NCBI RefSeq assembly: GCF_964019765.1
Contig: NZ_OZ026461.1
Coordinates: forward strand, 186,001-250,000
Direction of reading: 5' to 3'
Origin: Spiroplasma endosymbiont of Panorpa germanica
Lineage (GTDB): Bacteria; Bacillota_I; Bacilli_A; Mycoplasmatales; Mycoplasmataceae
Length of the DNA: 64,000 nt
Shown: positions 37,173 to 50,300 of the stretch, piece by piece
Numbering within the stretch: position 1 is the stretch's first letter
Layout of the letters: each line of letters opens with the position of its first letter
Made by a program: the position numbers and the translations under genes
The notes under the pieces: model-generated
The model's input: the letters and a program-made list of their open reading frames with translations, nothing else
Told to the model about the DNA's origin: nothing
Databases searched by the model: none

Positions 37173-38648
37173 ATGGAAAAAGTTGATATAGACCAGGTTA
37201 GTTTAAAAAGAAAATATACGAGTATAATTTCTTTAATTATATTTTTTTCAATTATTATTTCGATTCCTTCAATAGTATTTATTTTTATTACCTATGCAAA
37301 TATTAATTTAACTTTGTATAGCAGTAGTTATGAAGTGATTAAACCAATCATCTCACCAAAGCTATTAAATCCTAATTTAATTTTCATTTTTGAATGAATT
37401 GGTTTTTCGTGTTTTGCAATTTTCTTGGTAATGATGCTGTTCGTTGGATTATTATTTAATAACCAAAAAATATCGATAAATAGGAAAATAGTTTATATTT
37501 CATTTATGTTATTAATGTTGATTGCATGAATTTTATTAATTAGTGTAGCTCAAAACGAGTATGCCAACTTTCAACTATTTTTTAAATATCAAAACTTAAC
37601 CAATCATTATACGAGTAGTGAATCACATAGCGAAAATAAAGAAGCTTGAGCTGCAATGGAAAATATCAAAACCCAGTTTACAAGTAATTTCGAAAACAAC
37701 TATATTTTTGGATGATTATCAAATAATAACGTTTGATGAATGTTGTTTGTACAACTTTCTGTGGCAATTATTTCTTTTATTACCTTGCAAGATTATTTGT
37801 TCAAGAAAACTGATATAGAGGAAAACATCGATAGAATAATTAGTATTAATATTAAAAGAAGTGAATTTGGGGAGTCTTTCTTAAAAAAAATTTATAACCG
37901 TTTATTTGTTGTCACTGAGAAAAATATTTCTGTCTTAATGATAATTTCTTCGACTCTTTTAATATTACCTCAGTTGATTTACACGATTTCAATATCATCG
38001 GGGGAAAGTAAGGTGGCAAGTTTTGCCAACTGAAATTATTTTATACCCAAAATAGTTACCGATGATAGTAATTTCAGTGACTACATTAATTCAGCAAACA
38101 AGATTCCGTTCTCTTATTTCACTCTAATCCAACTACCTGTTATTGCTATTGGTTTGACAATGTCAACCATGATAATTTTTATTTCGATCTACTTCAAAAA
38201 TGATAAATATACTGATGGACTTTATTTATCACAGTTTATTATATTTATTGGTGAGTTATTTTTCACCATTATTGTTACGGTCGTTTCTAAATACCAGCTG
38301 CAAAAATTAGAGTTAATTTGAAATAGCGATTCAGAAGTGAAGAAAAATTTCTTGTCATTATACCGAAGTTTTTTAGACTCAGAAAATCTAGAAGGTGATC
38401 AAAAGATTTTTCATCAGAACTTTTACAATTTAATTATTGGAGAGCAGGCAATATTCCCAATTTCATTTATTGACTTAAATAACCCAGACCCAAAAATAGG
38501 CAGTCTTTGATTAAGTAAGGGACAATACATAGCAGAGTCAATAATTTCCTTTTCTTTTGCAATTGTTGCCACTACAGTAATTGGAAATAAGGTTCACCTT
38601 ATTAGAAATGAGAAAGTAAAATTAATGCAAAAACGTAAGGTCGAATAG
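37173..38648 (+). CDS. Polytopic membrane protein, unknown function
   Basis: This 491-aa protein is read through many TGA-Trp. I see about eight to ten hydrophobic helices (the first at about residues 15-42, with others near 70-95, 105-125, 185-205, 245-270, 325-350, 360-385 and 450-470) and two larger extracytoplasmic loops (about 125-180 and 390-450). The N- and C-termini are charged. No family motif is recognised. It follows prmC by 10 bp with GGGGCAAGG before ATG, so it is likely in the tdk-prfA-prmC unit. A terminator overlaps its stop codon. Confidence 0.75.
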
Positions 38649-38659
38649 GCCTTTTTTTT
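38637..38659 (+). terminator. Terminator overlapping a stop codon
   Basis: An AAGGTC/GGCCTT stem with loop GAATA is followed by T8; it includes the TAG stop of the membrane protein gene. The T-tract abuts a TATAAT (38661-38666) likely used by tsaC. Confidence 0.75.
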
Positions 38660-38688
38660 GTATAATATTAAAAAGATTGAGGATTTTT

Positions 38689-39195
38689 ATGACTAAAACA
38701 GAAGTTAAGCTTGCAATTGAGCTATTAAAAAATAATAAAATAATAATATTGCCAACTGACACAATTTACGGACTTTCAGGATCGGTAAGCAAGGAAAATC
38801 AGATAAAAATCAACAACATTAAAGGCAGTCCTAAGGAAAAACCGCTGATTGTACTTATTTCTTCGTTAAAACAGCTTCCAGTTGAGGTTTTTAGAGATAA
38901 GAAGTTATTAAACATTTTGAAACTAAAAAAACCAACAACCGTTATAATACCAATGATCGACTCTTCTGAATCAATTGCCATTAGGTTGGTAAAAAGTAAT
39001 CCAATAAAAAAAATTATTTCAAAAGTGGGGCCGATATTTTCTACCAGCGCCAATAAATCAAAAATTAAATACAAGGAAGGTGAAGTTATCTTCAATAACA
39101 TAAGTCCAGCAGTTGAAAGGGTATTTTATGCTGGTAACTTAGAAAATGAACCGTCCACAATCATTAATTTCTCAGATATGTCTAAAAAAAGATAA
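38689..39195 (+). CDS. tsaC: Threonylcarbamoyl-AMP synthase (TsaC/Sua5/YrdC family)
   Basis: This 168-aa YrdC-domain protein carries out the first step of tRNA t6A37 biosynthesis from Thr, bicarbonate and ATP. It has ILPTDTIYGLSGSVS, KEKPLIVLISS, ESIAIRLVKSNP and GPIFSTSANKS, the conserved binding groove. It lacks the C-terminal Sua5 domain. The TATAAT 23 bp upstream, TTGAGGA before ATG and a preceding terminator suggest its own promoter. ATG at 38689 fits better than an upstream in-frame TTG. Confidence 0.92.
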   Translation: MTKTEVKLAIELLKNNKIIILPTDTIYGLSGSVSKENQIKINNIKGSPKEKPLIVLISSLKQLPVEVFRDKKLLNILKLKKPTTVIIPMIDSSESIAIRLVKSNPIKKIISKVGPIFSTSANKSKIKYKEGEVIFNNISPAVERVFYAGNLENEPSTIINFSDMSKKR

Positions 39196-39213
39196 AGAAT
39201 ATAATACCAAACA

Positions 39214-39229
39214 TTGCGATGCATTGCAA
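39214..39229. promoter_or_regulatory. Near-perfect 16-bp palindrome, possible operator
   Basis: TTGCGATGCATTGCAA is palindromic except for one pair of mismatched positions. It lies 9 bp upstream of the putative -35 of the giant-protein cluster. The protein that would bind is unknown. Confidence 0.4.
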
Positions 39230-39238
39230 CATTAATCG

Positions 39239-39266
39239 TTAAAAAACAGCAAATATATGTTATAAT
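39239..39266 (+). promoter_or_regulatory. Putative promoter of the giant-protein cluster
   Basis: TTAAAA, 16 bp, TATAAT; followed 28 bp later by the start of the first gene. The -10 is consensus and the -35 weak. Confidence 0.5.
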
Positions 39267-39293
39267 TATAAATGAAGTATGGAGGGTCTATCT

Positions 39294-40679
39294 ATGAGTA
39301 GTAAATTTAAAAAGGCCGCTTTAGAAAAGAATTACAAGTACAATCGCCCCGAAGGTGAAAATATAAATTCAAAAGGCAGCAATACAAAAAAGGGTATTAA
39401 CGATTATAAATCAGCTCGTAATGGAGGAGTAAATTTGAAAACGATTTCTGTTGATGAGGTTATCAACGCCTTAAGAAACTCTAGTGTTAAGAAACAATTC
39501 TTTGCTTTACTGGGAAACCAAGATGAAGTAGCAAATGAAATTTTTACAATAAAAGCTGGTGCCGGAACTATTAATATGATTAATATCGAAGCTAAAAAGG
39601 TATACCTTTATAATGGACCCTTTTCCTTCTTTATAAAACAAATTATCAATCATCTCCCAGTAGTTAAAATCGAGGATAAAAAAGTTCTTTGAGAAAGAAT
39701 TTCGATTTTACTTTCAGCACTGAACTACGGGAAAGGCGATACTGATTTTTGTTATGACTTTGAAGAAAGCTTGGACTTTGATGATCCTTTAGAAGCTATT
39801 AGATTAGAGTTCAATGAAGTTTTTGAAGCCTATGGTTTTCGCGAACCACTAGTTATTTTAATTAGAGACTTTAGAGGTTTGGCGTTTGAAGATGTTAATT
39901 CTATGGTTTCATTTGTGACAACTATTTTTGATAGGGTTTCAAATATTAAAGTTTTAATAGAAATCAACCCTAATTTAATAACTGCTCATTACCAAAATTA
40001 TATTGGTGATTACATTCAAAATTGATACACACTTTTTGATGGATTAATTGATTGTCGTAACCTACTAGAACCATATGAATTAGATAATAATGAAACCATT
40101 TTCTTTGAACAGTTTGATGAATTTAATGATAAAACTCAACCGTTAAATGAATTAAAAGAAGTTCAATTTGACACGGTTAATCAAAAGAACCCACCAAAAA
40201 ATAATTTTAAAGAAGATGAATTAGCTAGAGAAATAGCAGACCAGTTAGTTCAAGAAACAATTGAGCTCCCTGATAAAAAACAAAAAATTAACAAATTATT
40301 AAATGTAAAAATCCCAGACTTTAGTTTAGATAGTACCATGGAGGTTCCTAAAGAAATTAGCAAATTCGCAGACTTGAAAGATCTAAGCTCACTTAAAAAC
40401 AATAGAAAAAATGAATTTAAAAACAATAAAAATTTGGATGAAGAGGCCAAAACAATAACAAATCTTAACTTAGGTGCACTATTTGGTGATTACACAGTCG
40501 AAGAAGATGACGAAGATTTTGAACCAATTAAAAAAGAGCCTAAGGTTGCTAGATCTTCATTTTTAAGACGCAGCGATGGTGTTGAAGAAACAATATTTGA
40601 TCCAGAAATTTTAATGGATTCAGTAAATTCATCTAATGCAAGAAGTGGTTTTCAAAACCCTTTTAAAAATAAAAAGTAG
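39294..40679 (+). CDS. Unknown soluble protein, first gene of giant-protein cluster
   Basis: This 461-aa protein has no membrane segment or signal peptide. The first ~55 residues are basic and low in hydrophobics. Residues about 60-260 look globular (mixed alpha/beta; note PLVILIRDFRGLAFEDVNSMVSFV and NIKVLIEINPNLI, which resemble alternating strand-helix units). Residues about 290-461 are acidic, Lys/Asn-rich and probably disordered. GGAGGG is 7 nt before ATG 39294; an in-frame ATG at 39279 overlaps that site. No family is recognised. It lies upstream of a small membrane protein and the 3111-aa protein, suggesting a common structure. Confidence 0.7.
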
Positions 40680-40712
40680 GAACTTAAAGGATTTATAGAA
40701 AGGTAGAAAAGT

Positions 40713-41342
40713 ATGTTTGTATTAGTAGCGGTAATGTCTTGGGTTATAGTATTTATTGCCGCAATTATTTTTATAATTGGGGGAGCTGTGATTTTAGTTT
40801 CTTTTACTCTAGAAGAAGGTAATTTCCTGGAGGGAATTAAAAAAATAATAACAAATCAGTTGGTCGGTGCCGATATTTTGAAATATAGCAACGGAGAAAA
40901 ATGGGGTTATGAATTTTATTATTATGTTTTACCAATTCTTTTAATGGTAATCGGTGCTGTTCTTATTAGTATTTGTATTATCGAATTTGTTAGAATTAGA
41001 AAACGTCAAAAAATTTCGCTACCTTTTATTAAAACCTTAATTTTGCTTCTTATAGTTTTCTGTTTCATATTTGGATTTTTAATTTTAATAGTACCTGCCA
41101 TCTTGCTAATAGTTGCCTTAATTGCTCAGGAAATAATTTTATTTGATGTTGAGGCTATTAACAATTACTCAGAGGAAAGAAATTTATTAATCATTTATAA
41201 AGAAGAAAGAAAATTTGAAAAAGAAGTCAATAAAGAAGGAAAGCGTAGCTGAAAGAAAAGATTTGGATCTTGAGAATCAAAAAAAGAACTTGGAAAAAAC
41301 AAGTATAAGAAAAGTTATTTTGAAGACGAAAAAGAATGATAG
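40713..41342 (+). CDS. Membrane protein with three to four helices, unknown
   Basis: This 209-aa protein starts with a strongly hydrophobic segment (residues about 3-32), has a loop containing NGEKWGYEFYYY, two further helix clusters (about 70-92 and 105-145), and a highly charged cytoplasmic tail rich in Lys/Glu with three TGA-Trp. GAAAGG precedes ATG. It sits 33 bp after the unknown soluble protein and 32 bp before the giant gene. A membrane anchor for the cluster is an inference. Confidence 0.7.
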
Positions 41343-41374
41343 TTTCACTTTTTAAAGAAAGGGCGTATTAGAAA

Positions 41375-44300
41375 ATGAAAAACTCACCTATAAAAACTTA
41401 CACCAAAAATTTAATAAAAGAAGCTAATCAAGTAAATTTAGAAAAAGTAAGTTTAAAAGATATAAAGTGGCCTGTTAATGAGCCTTGAAATATAAATAAC
41501 TCAAGATATCAAAAACTATATATAAGTTGAATGGATAAAGTTGAATTCCTTCATATCTTAAACAACAAAAATATTTCAAAAATAAAAATTCAAAATTTAA
41601 AAGTTAACCAACTAACAAGAATGCAAAATGTTCATAATGATATGGCTTATGCTGTGAACAAAATTGCTAAATCTTTAAAGTTGGCTGACTCTTTTTTAAT
41701 TGCCTATGTTGATTATGTAAATAGCGTTTTCTCTGTAGGTAATGAAATGATCGCGACAACAGAAACTTACGTAAATCGACGTATTTCTTTTGAAGATATT
41801 CAAGGTCCAGTTCATGAACCTGCTAAAATACTATGTAATAAATATCAAAAAGTTTATATAGATTGATTAGAACTAATTAATCAGATCAAAAAAATAAATA
41901 ATTTTAATATTACTATGATTCGTCAAGGTAAATGAGACATCATGAAAATTAGACGTGAATCAGCACTTTATAATCAAAAAGTTGATAAAGTAAATCAAAT
42001 TGCTAAATATTTACAGTTGGCTGAAAATTTTGTAGTTGCCAAAGTGGACTATCTAAATCCAGACTACATTAAGAAGGCTCAAATTGATAAAACAATTATT
42101 TCATCAAAAGATGAAATAAGATTTAGAGAAATTGTTGGCCCAATTTATGATCCTTCAAGAGTAAATAATAGTAAATACCAAAGACTTTACTCATACTGAT
42201 TAGAAGAAATTAATAACTTGAAAATTATTCACAACCGTAATATTGATTTAATTAGTGATGGGATGATTTCTGAAAGAAAAATTGAGAAATTGCAAAATGA
42301 ATACAATTATTTGGTGAGAGATGTAAATGATTTGTTCGAAGATTTAAAGTTAGCTGAACGTTATCGTGTCGCTAGAGTGAACTACTTTATTAACGTCTAC
42401 GAGAAAAAATATTATCAAGAAGATGCTGGCGAAATTACTTACAACGAAATGAGAATTGAAGAATCAGGCGTACCATTCCTAACAATTGATAAGCCTTTGG
42501 AATTAGATTTATCAGAAAAAACTCATGTTGAGAGAATGGAAGCTGAAGAAATAAAATATAAAAAAGTTGTAAAAGATATCCAAGATACTCAAAAGGTTTT
42601 GGATGATTTTGTAAACTTTGAGGAAGTTAATGAGGAATTAATAATCCCTGAACAAACAAAAGAAGAATTTATTTTAACTGAAAAAGTTGTTGAGGAAGAT
42701 GATACTGATTACACAATCACAGATGAAAATTTTGATATAACTTTACAAAGCATCACTGAAGCTGTTGATGAAGAAGAATTAAAAGACCGAGAAGATGTTA
42801 CGGCAACCTTCATCAAAGAACATGCACTTTTTGATTGAAATGGAAGACCGGTTTACAATGAGCAAAAACAACAATTAATTGCAAACCCTGAAATTTTGAA
42901 ATTGGATATCACAAATGTTTATGATGAAAATTTCAGACCACTATTTAGCAATGATAAAGAATTGCCTTACGGATATTCTTTATTTGATTGATTGGGAGAT
43001 CAAGTTTATGATGAACTTGGTAATTTTATAGTTGAAGAAGTGAAAATCAATTTTGATGCCAAAAAACCAAAATACAAAAAAGATGATACTCAATTTATAA
43101 AATTTATTCCTCAACCTAAAGATCCAAAAGGAACTAAACTTTATGATTGACACGGGAATCCGGTTTTTGACAAACAAGGAAAACAACTTGAAACAGATGG
43201 CGAAAATGCTCAGATCTTAGATACAGAAATTTTTGATGTTAATGGAAATAAATTTACTTTAGAAAAAAACAAATTGCCATACACAAAGGCGTTGTTCAAT
43301 AAAAATGGATTTAAGTCTCTTGATGTTTTACAAGACAGTGATGCAAAAGAGTCTAAAGGTGTTCCCGCCAAAGAATACTACGCTAAGATAAATAAACCAC
43401 TTCCTTTAAATTCAACTGAGTTAGAAAAAATTGAAGAAAACAAAGAAGTTAATTTACCAGATAATGATGAACAACTAATTGTTGTTAAAAAACCTTCATC
43501 TAATAATGTAGCGCTATTATTTGACAGAAATAAAAAACTTGTTTTTAGTCCCAACAAAGAACCATTAGAACTTAATTCAGATCTTGGTGCAGTGGACTAC
43601 TCGATTATTTTAAATAGCGCTGGGAAACCTCTTGCTAGCTCAACAAAGTCTCCGATTGTCTTATTTGATAGCCAAGGAAACGTTGTCTTTGATAAAGATG
43701 GTTTTTTAGTTGAACAAGAATTAACAGTTCCGAGAGAATTGAAAAACAAAATTAGTTTCAAAACTAAACCAGTAAAAGAAAAAAGTACATTGTTATTTGA
43801 TATAAATAGCAAACCAGTTTTTGACAAAAACAAGAAGCAACTTACAGTTGAATCTGTAAAAGATAAAGTTGATTTTAAAAATGTTTTTGATAACAAGGGG
43901 AAAAGCGTACTAAAAAACAAAGAAAACCAAATTTATGGATTGGCACTTTTTGCTGCGGACAAAGAACAAGTCTACACAAAAGATGGTCAACTGATTTACA
44001 AAGAATTTGTAGAAGTTAATAATTTTGAAAAACCGTTAGAAAATTTAGTTGAAAATGATATCTCTAAAAAAGATGATGATTTTATTTTAATCTTTGATAA
44101 AAATAACGAACCACTTTTTGACGCCTCAGGAAATCAATTAAATACAGGAATGGATTTTTCAGAGTTTTATCCAAGCAAGATTTTTACAAAACATAAAGAA
44201 CCTGCCTTTCATGATAAAAAAAATATCGATTTATATGACGCCTCAGGAAATCCTTTAAATGAAGTTAAAGAAAAAATTGGAGAGCAACCTTTGACTTGCA

Positions 44301-47300
44301 GCTTACCTCCTGATTATCAAGAAAAATTAAATTCAGATAGACAAGAGCAATATCCTAGTGTAGGAACTCTGATGTTTGATAAAAAAGGTAACCCTTTATT
44401 TTTTGAAAACAAAGAACATGCATTCATTGATGAAGAAAATTTTGATATTAAAGAAAAAGTTATTTTAAACGAAAAGGGACAACCATTATTTAATACTAAA
44501 AAATTAGACAAAGTTGATTTTGCTGTATTTGATTCAGCTAAAAATGAAATCATAAATAAAGATGGAAAATTAAATAAAATTAAAAACAAATCACTTGAGG
44601 AATCATCTCAAATATTTGACATAGATGGAAATCAATTATTTAATAAAGATAAGCAACCTTTGCATGTAGACAACTCTAATTTAAAAGAGATTTTATCTGG
44701 TCAATTATATGATAAAAAAGGGAAACCATATAAATTAAAAGAAAATCAAAGAGCAATCTTTGACATAGATGGAAATCAATTAACAAATAAACAAGGTGCG
44801 CCGCTTATTGAAAAGTCTTTGGATTCTAAAATTGCTTCAGATGATAAAATTCTAGTTAAATTTGAAGAACCAATTGCTCCAGCAGGGACTCAGTTATTTT
44901 CAAAAAAAGGGGAACAACTATTTAACAGTGAGGGACAATTATTTGTAACCGATGGTAAACTAAATCCAATTTCTGATAAATTATTTAATGAACATGGAGA
45001 TTTAGTAATTGATCCAACTAACAAGTTACAGGATGCTACTTTGTTTGATAAAAACAATAACAAAGTCTATAACGAAAATGGAGATCTTATTACAGAAGAT
45101 AAATTTTTAGAGGTAAGTTCAGATAATTTAGCTAAAAAAGTTTTAGATAATGGTGATACAGTTGATGTAATTAAGAGACCAATAGTTAAAATGAATGAAA
45201 ATTTATTCTTAACTGATGGAACAGAATTATTTGATGAAAACCAAAATCCAATCACTTTAAATTCAGTTAATCAAAAAGCACCTGAAAGAATTTTCTCAAA
45301 AAATGGCAGCGAAATTAAATACCCAGACAACAACAAAACTATAATTGATAGTAATGGATTAGTAGCTTTTGATAAAAAAGGTAACTTAAAATTCAATGAA
45401 ATCCCATTTGAAAAAGTGGAAAGTAATAAAAATGATGTAGCTTTTGATATCGAAAAAACAAATGAAAATCTTTTTGAAGAAAAACCAAATCAGACAGTTG
45501 AAAATCAAAAATTATTTTTATTAGATGGAACAGAATTATTTGATGAAAACCAAAACCCCATTACTTTAAATTCAGTTAATCAAAAAGCACCTGAAAGAAT
45601 TTTCTCAAAAAATGGTAGCGAAATTAAATACCCAGATAATAACAAAACATTAGTTGACGATTCTGGAATAGTAGCTTTTGATAAAAAAGGTAACCTAAAA
45701 TTAAGTCAAAATTATTTTGATGAAACTTATGGTTTAAAAGATAACAAAAATTCTAAACAAGATGGAAATGAATCGGGTGAAATTAAAAACCAGGAACAAC
45801 TAGAAGTGGTTGAAAAATTAATTAAGAAACCAATGGCCCAAGAAGGCGAACAATTATTTAATAAAAAAGGAAAACCCGTTTACAACAAGGACGGAGAAAA
45901 AATTACTTTCGATGCTATTAATGAAAAATTTGATGGGGAAATCTTTGATAAAAATGGTAAATCAATTTCAGATAAAAAAGATTCACAGTCAGATAAAACT
46001 CTTTACAATAAAAAAGGAACTAAAGTCTTTGATGAAAACGGAGATGCCATTTTTAACACTGAAGTCATTTCTATAAATCCTGATAAAATAAAAATCAAAG
46101 AGCTGGAAGATGGCAATACAATTGAAATACTTTCAGAACCATTAATTAAAAATGAAGAATTATTATTTACACAAAATGGAGAACCTGTATTTGATGAATA
46201 TCATCAACAGTTAAGAACTTCTCAAGACGAAAATGATCAATCTCCTGAAACTGTTTTTGACAAAAAAGGGAGAGATATATCACATAAATTGGATAATATC
46301 CGTGTATTGTTTGATAAAAATGGTAACCCAGCTTATGACCGAAGTGGTGATCGTTTAAAAGATGAAAAAATTTTAAATGACTTAGCGGAAAACAAAACTA
46401 AATCAGATAATCTATCACAAAATATCAAACCACAAAAAGAGACAGAAGAAGTTTTAGTGACAATACAAGAACCATTGGCACCAAAAAACACGCCCCTATT
46501 TACTAAAGATAAAAAACCTTTATTCAATAGAGAGGGTGAACAAATTTTAACTGACGGAAGAATGGAAAAATTTAGTCAGCCTGTTTACAGCGAAAATGGT
46601 GAAATTGTATTTGATGCAGCGGAAGAAAACATCGATAAAACTTTATATGATGAATTTGGTAAGGAAATATTTGATAAAAATGGATCACCGATTTTATTAT
46701 CTAAAAATATCAATGTAAAACCTGAGGAAGTAAAAACTAAAAAAACATCAGATGGCAGCGAAGTGAAATATATTCAAAAACCTTTAGTAAAAAATGATGA
46801 GCAACTTTATTTAACTAACAAAGAACCTGTTTACAAATCTGATGGTACACCTTTATTATTCAAAGATGATTTATCATCGGCACCTGAAGAATTATATTCA
46901 CAAGATGGTAAATTATTAAATAATCTAATTGATTCAAAAACTTTAGTAAATAAAGATGGAATAATAGCGTTTAACCGAAACGGTGATTTAAATATTATTG
47001 AAACTCCAGTTGTGGCATTAGAGAAATCAATATCAAATGAAAATGTAAGTACTGATTTGGAATTAAAAGAATCAGATTACAAAAATTCATATTCACAAGA
47101 TTCTTATGACAACAATCCAAATCAAGATATCACTGAAGGTCAACAAATATTTTTAGCTAACAATCAACCAGTTTATAACCGAAACGGTGATATTTTAAAA
47201 ACCACAAAAGACATGGAACATTTTTCAGATGAGATGTTTGACGAAAAAGGAAATTCAATTCCCGAAGCACCCAATCAATCACTTTACATAAGTGATGGAA

Positions 47301-50300
47301 CTAAAGTTTTAGACAGAAGAGAAAATGCTAAAAATATTAGTCCCGAAAAATCTTTTGTCGAAAAACCATCAGAAGATAAAAATTTAGAAGAAAATGTTAT
47401 AGCTGAAATAAAAGTCACTTCAGTAAGCCCAGGAGCTCAGTTATATACAAAAGATAAACGCCCAGTCTTTAATTCTAAGGGTAAACAGTTGCTTAACAAT
47501 GGTAAACTTTCAAAAATTAATGAGACAGTTTTTGACGAAAAAGGAAAAATAATTTTTGATCCTAAAGACGAAAATTCTGATAAATCACTTTTTGATAAAG
47601 ATGGAAATCAAGCTTACAAGGAAAATGGTAAACCATTACTTAAAAACAAAGAGGTTAAGATTAAATCTGGCGATATCAAAAAAACGGTTCTCCCTTCTGG
47701 AGAAAAAATTAAATTTATTGAGAAACCTGTAGTTGATTTCAATGAACCGCTATATCTAGATGACAATACTCCAGTATTTAAATTTGATGGTAGTCCACTT
47801 ATATTCAATGATGTTTTAAGTGAATCCCCAGAAAATTTCTATTCTTCTAACGGAATAAAAATCAAAAATGATGACGAAACTAAATCTTTATTTGATAAAA
47901 ATGGTTTAGAGGTTTTTGATAAAAATGGTAAACTTAAAACCGTTAAAGAACCAATCGTCAAAATATTAGATAGTGAACATGAAAACAATAAATTTGAAAA
48001 TAAAGAACTTGAAAACAATGAAATTGAAAACAATGAACTTGAAAACAATGAACTTGAAAACAATGAACTTGAAGATGAGCAAGAAGAAAAAAATGAGCGA
48101 GAAATTGAATCAGTTAAAGTGGAAAAAATAATAAATAGTCCAGTAGCGCCTATTGGTACTTTGTTATTCTCAAAAGATAATACTCCAATTTACGAATTAA
48201 GTGGAAAAAGATTAAAATTATCAGAAAATAAAAATCCTTGAGAAGAGGGAATTTATAATTCAAATCTTCAACCAATTTTAGAATTAGATAACAAAAATCT
48301 TTATGATGCTGAGGGTAATGAAATTTTCAACAGCGATGGTAATTTGATTTTAAAACATAAAAAAGTTCTTGTTGACAAAAAAGATATCGAAACTAAAGTT
48401 CTACCTAACGGAGAAAAAGTTGAAACAATTAAGTCTGCAAATGTGGACAAGGGACAGTTTTTATTCTTGAAAGATAACACACAAGTTTACGATAAAAATG
48501 GAAGTCCAATATTATCAACTGGTACTGATGAACCTTTAAGAGGTGATGTTTTTGATAGAAGTGGTAAAAATCTTTTCAAAGATCCAAAGTATTACGAAAA
48601 CGGAAAATCACTTTTCACAAAAGAAGGCGTACCAGTTTATGATATGAGTGGTTCAGCTGTTACAAATGAAAGTCAGATTATTGACGAGGCTGATATAAAT
48701 AACAATTTGGAAGCTAAAACTGCCAAAATTCCAGATTTAAAATCTGAAAAAGTGAAAGCTAAAATAAAGACTCCGATTGCAAAAGTTGGAACCCCATTAT
48801 TTACAAAAGATCAAGAGCCAGTATTTACTAGCGAAGGTCAACCATTGAAATCTGATGGACAGGTTTCAAGAATAACCTCACCAGTTTTTGATAAATCAGG
48901 TAATTTGTTATTTGCATTAGATGATCAAGAAAAAGACAAATCATTGTTTGATAAAGAGGGTCGTAAATTATATTCTGAAACAGGAAAACCTGTTTTAGAA
49001 ACAGTTGAGTTAGAAATTAACCCTGAAGAAGTTAAAACTAAAAAATTACCTTCAGGAGATACTGTCAACTATATTGAAAAACCTCTTGTTGAAACAGGGC
49101 AACAGTTGTTCTTGAAAGATGGAACCCCAGTTTATAAAGCTGATAAAACCCCATTAACAATGGAAGATTTTATGACCAAAACACCAGAAAAAATATTTGA
49201 TATTCAAAGTCGTGAAATTGATCAAAAAGACAACAAAGCTTTATTTGATAAAAACCAACAAATGGGATTTGACGATAAGGGTAATCGTAAAACAATTAAG
49301 AGCCCAATTGTAAAACTTTTAGATGAAACTAAAAGGGAAACAGATACACCAAAAGCAAAAAATGATTCCAAAGAAGATAAAAATATTTTAAAAACTCATG
49401 AAAATGAAGAAATTATTTTATTGGAACCAACCGTTGAAGAAGGAACTTTATTATTTGATAAAAAAGGTCGTCCGGTATTTGATGTCAATGGAAATCAATT
49501 AACTCAAGGAAAAGTTAACGAAGTTGTTGCTAAAGAAATCTTTGATGTGAATGGTGAAATTCTAAATAAAGATGCTCAGGAAAAAAATATCAAACCTTAC
49601 TTGTTTGATGAATCAGGTAAAAAAGCTACTGAAATCGATGGAACACCAATTGTCAAAGAGGTTTTAATTGATTTAAGTAATCCAATTCAAAAAGACAAGG
49701 AAATTGAAATTATTATCGTACCTATTGCTAAAATAGGAACTAAACTTTACACAGAAAATGGTTCACCAGTATTTTATTCTTCAGGCCAACCCGTAGTTGT
49801 AAATTATGAAATAGAAAAATATGATTTCTCAGATATTTACGACAATGATGGAGAGTTAGTAGCTGAACAAAATGAAAATCAAGAACTTTTTGATTTTGAA
49901 GGAACCCACGTTATTGAAGATGGAGAGCTTATCAAAGTTAAAAGAGCTGTTAAGAAAAACAAAGAAATCAAAAAAGACGATAAAGCAAATCGAAAAGCTA
50001 AAGTTAAAGAAAATATAGATAAGTTTAAAAATTCTCAAAAACATGCAAAGAAAGATTTAGACAATGTTTTTGATGAGGCAAATAGTAGACTTGAAAAAAT
50101 CAAAGAAGAATTAAAAGAGATTACTGATAATACTCAAGCTAAACGTCAACCTAAATCAGTCTTTGATAAATTAACAGAGGAATATGAGGATGACTATGAT
50201 ACTGAATATGACTTATTAGAATCAAGAAGAAAACCTAATAAATCCAAATCAATAAATGATGATTTAGAGCCTTTACCAAGTATGCAACAAAGCTTTGTTC

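Noticed and set aside
47981-48073. CRISPR-like array
   Set aside because: Repeats are adjacent with no spacers and lie in frame inside a coding gene.
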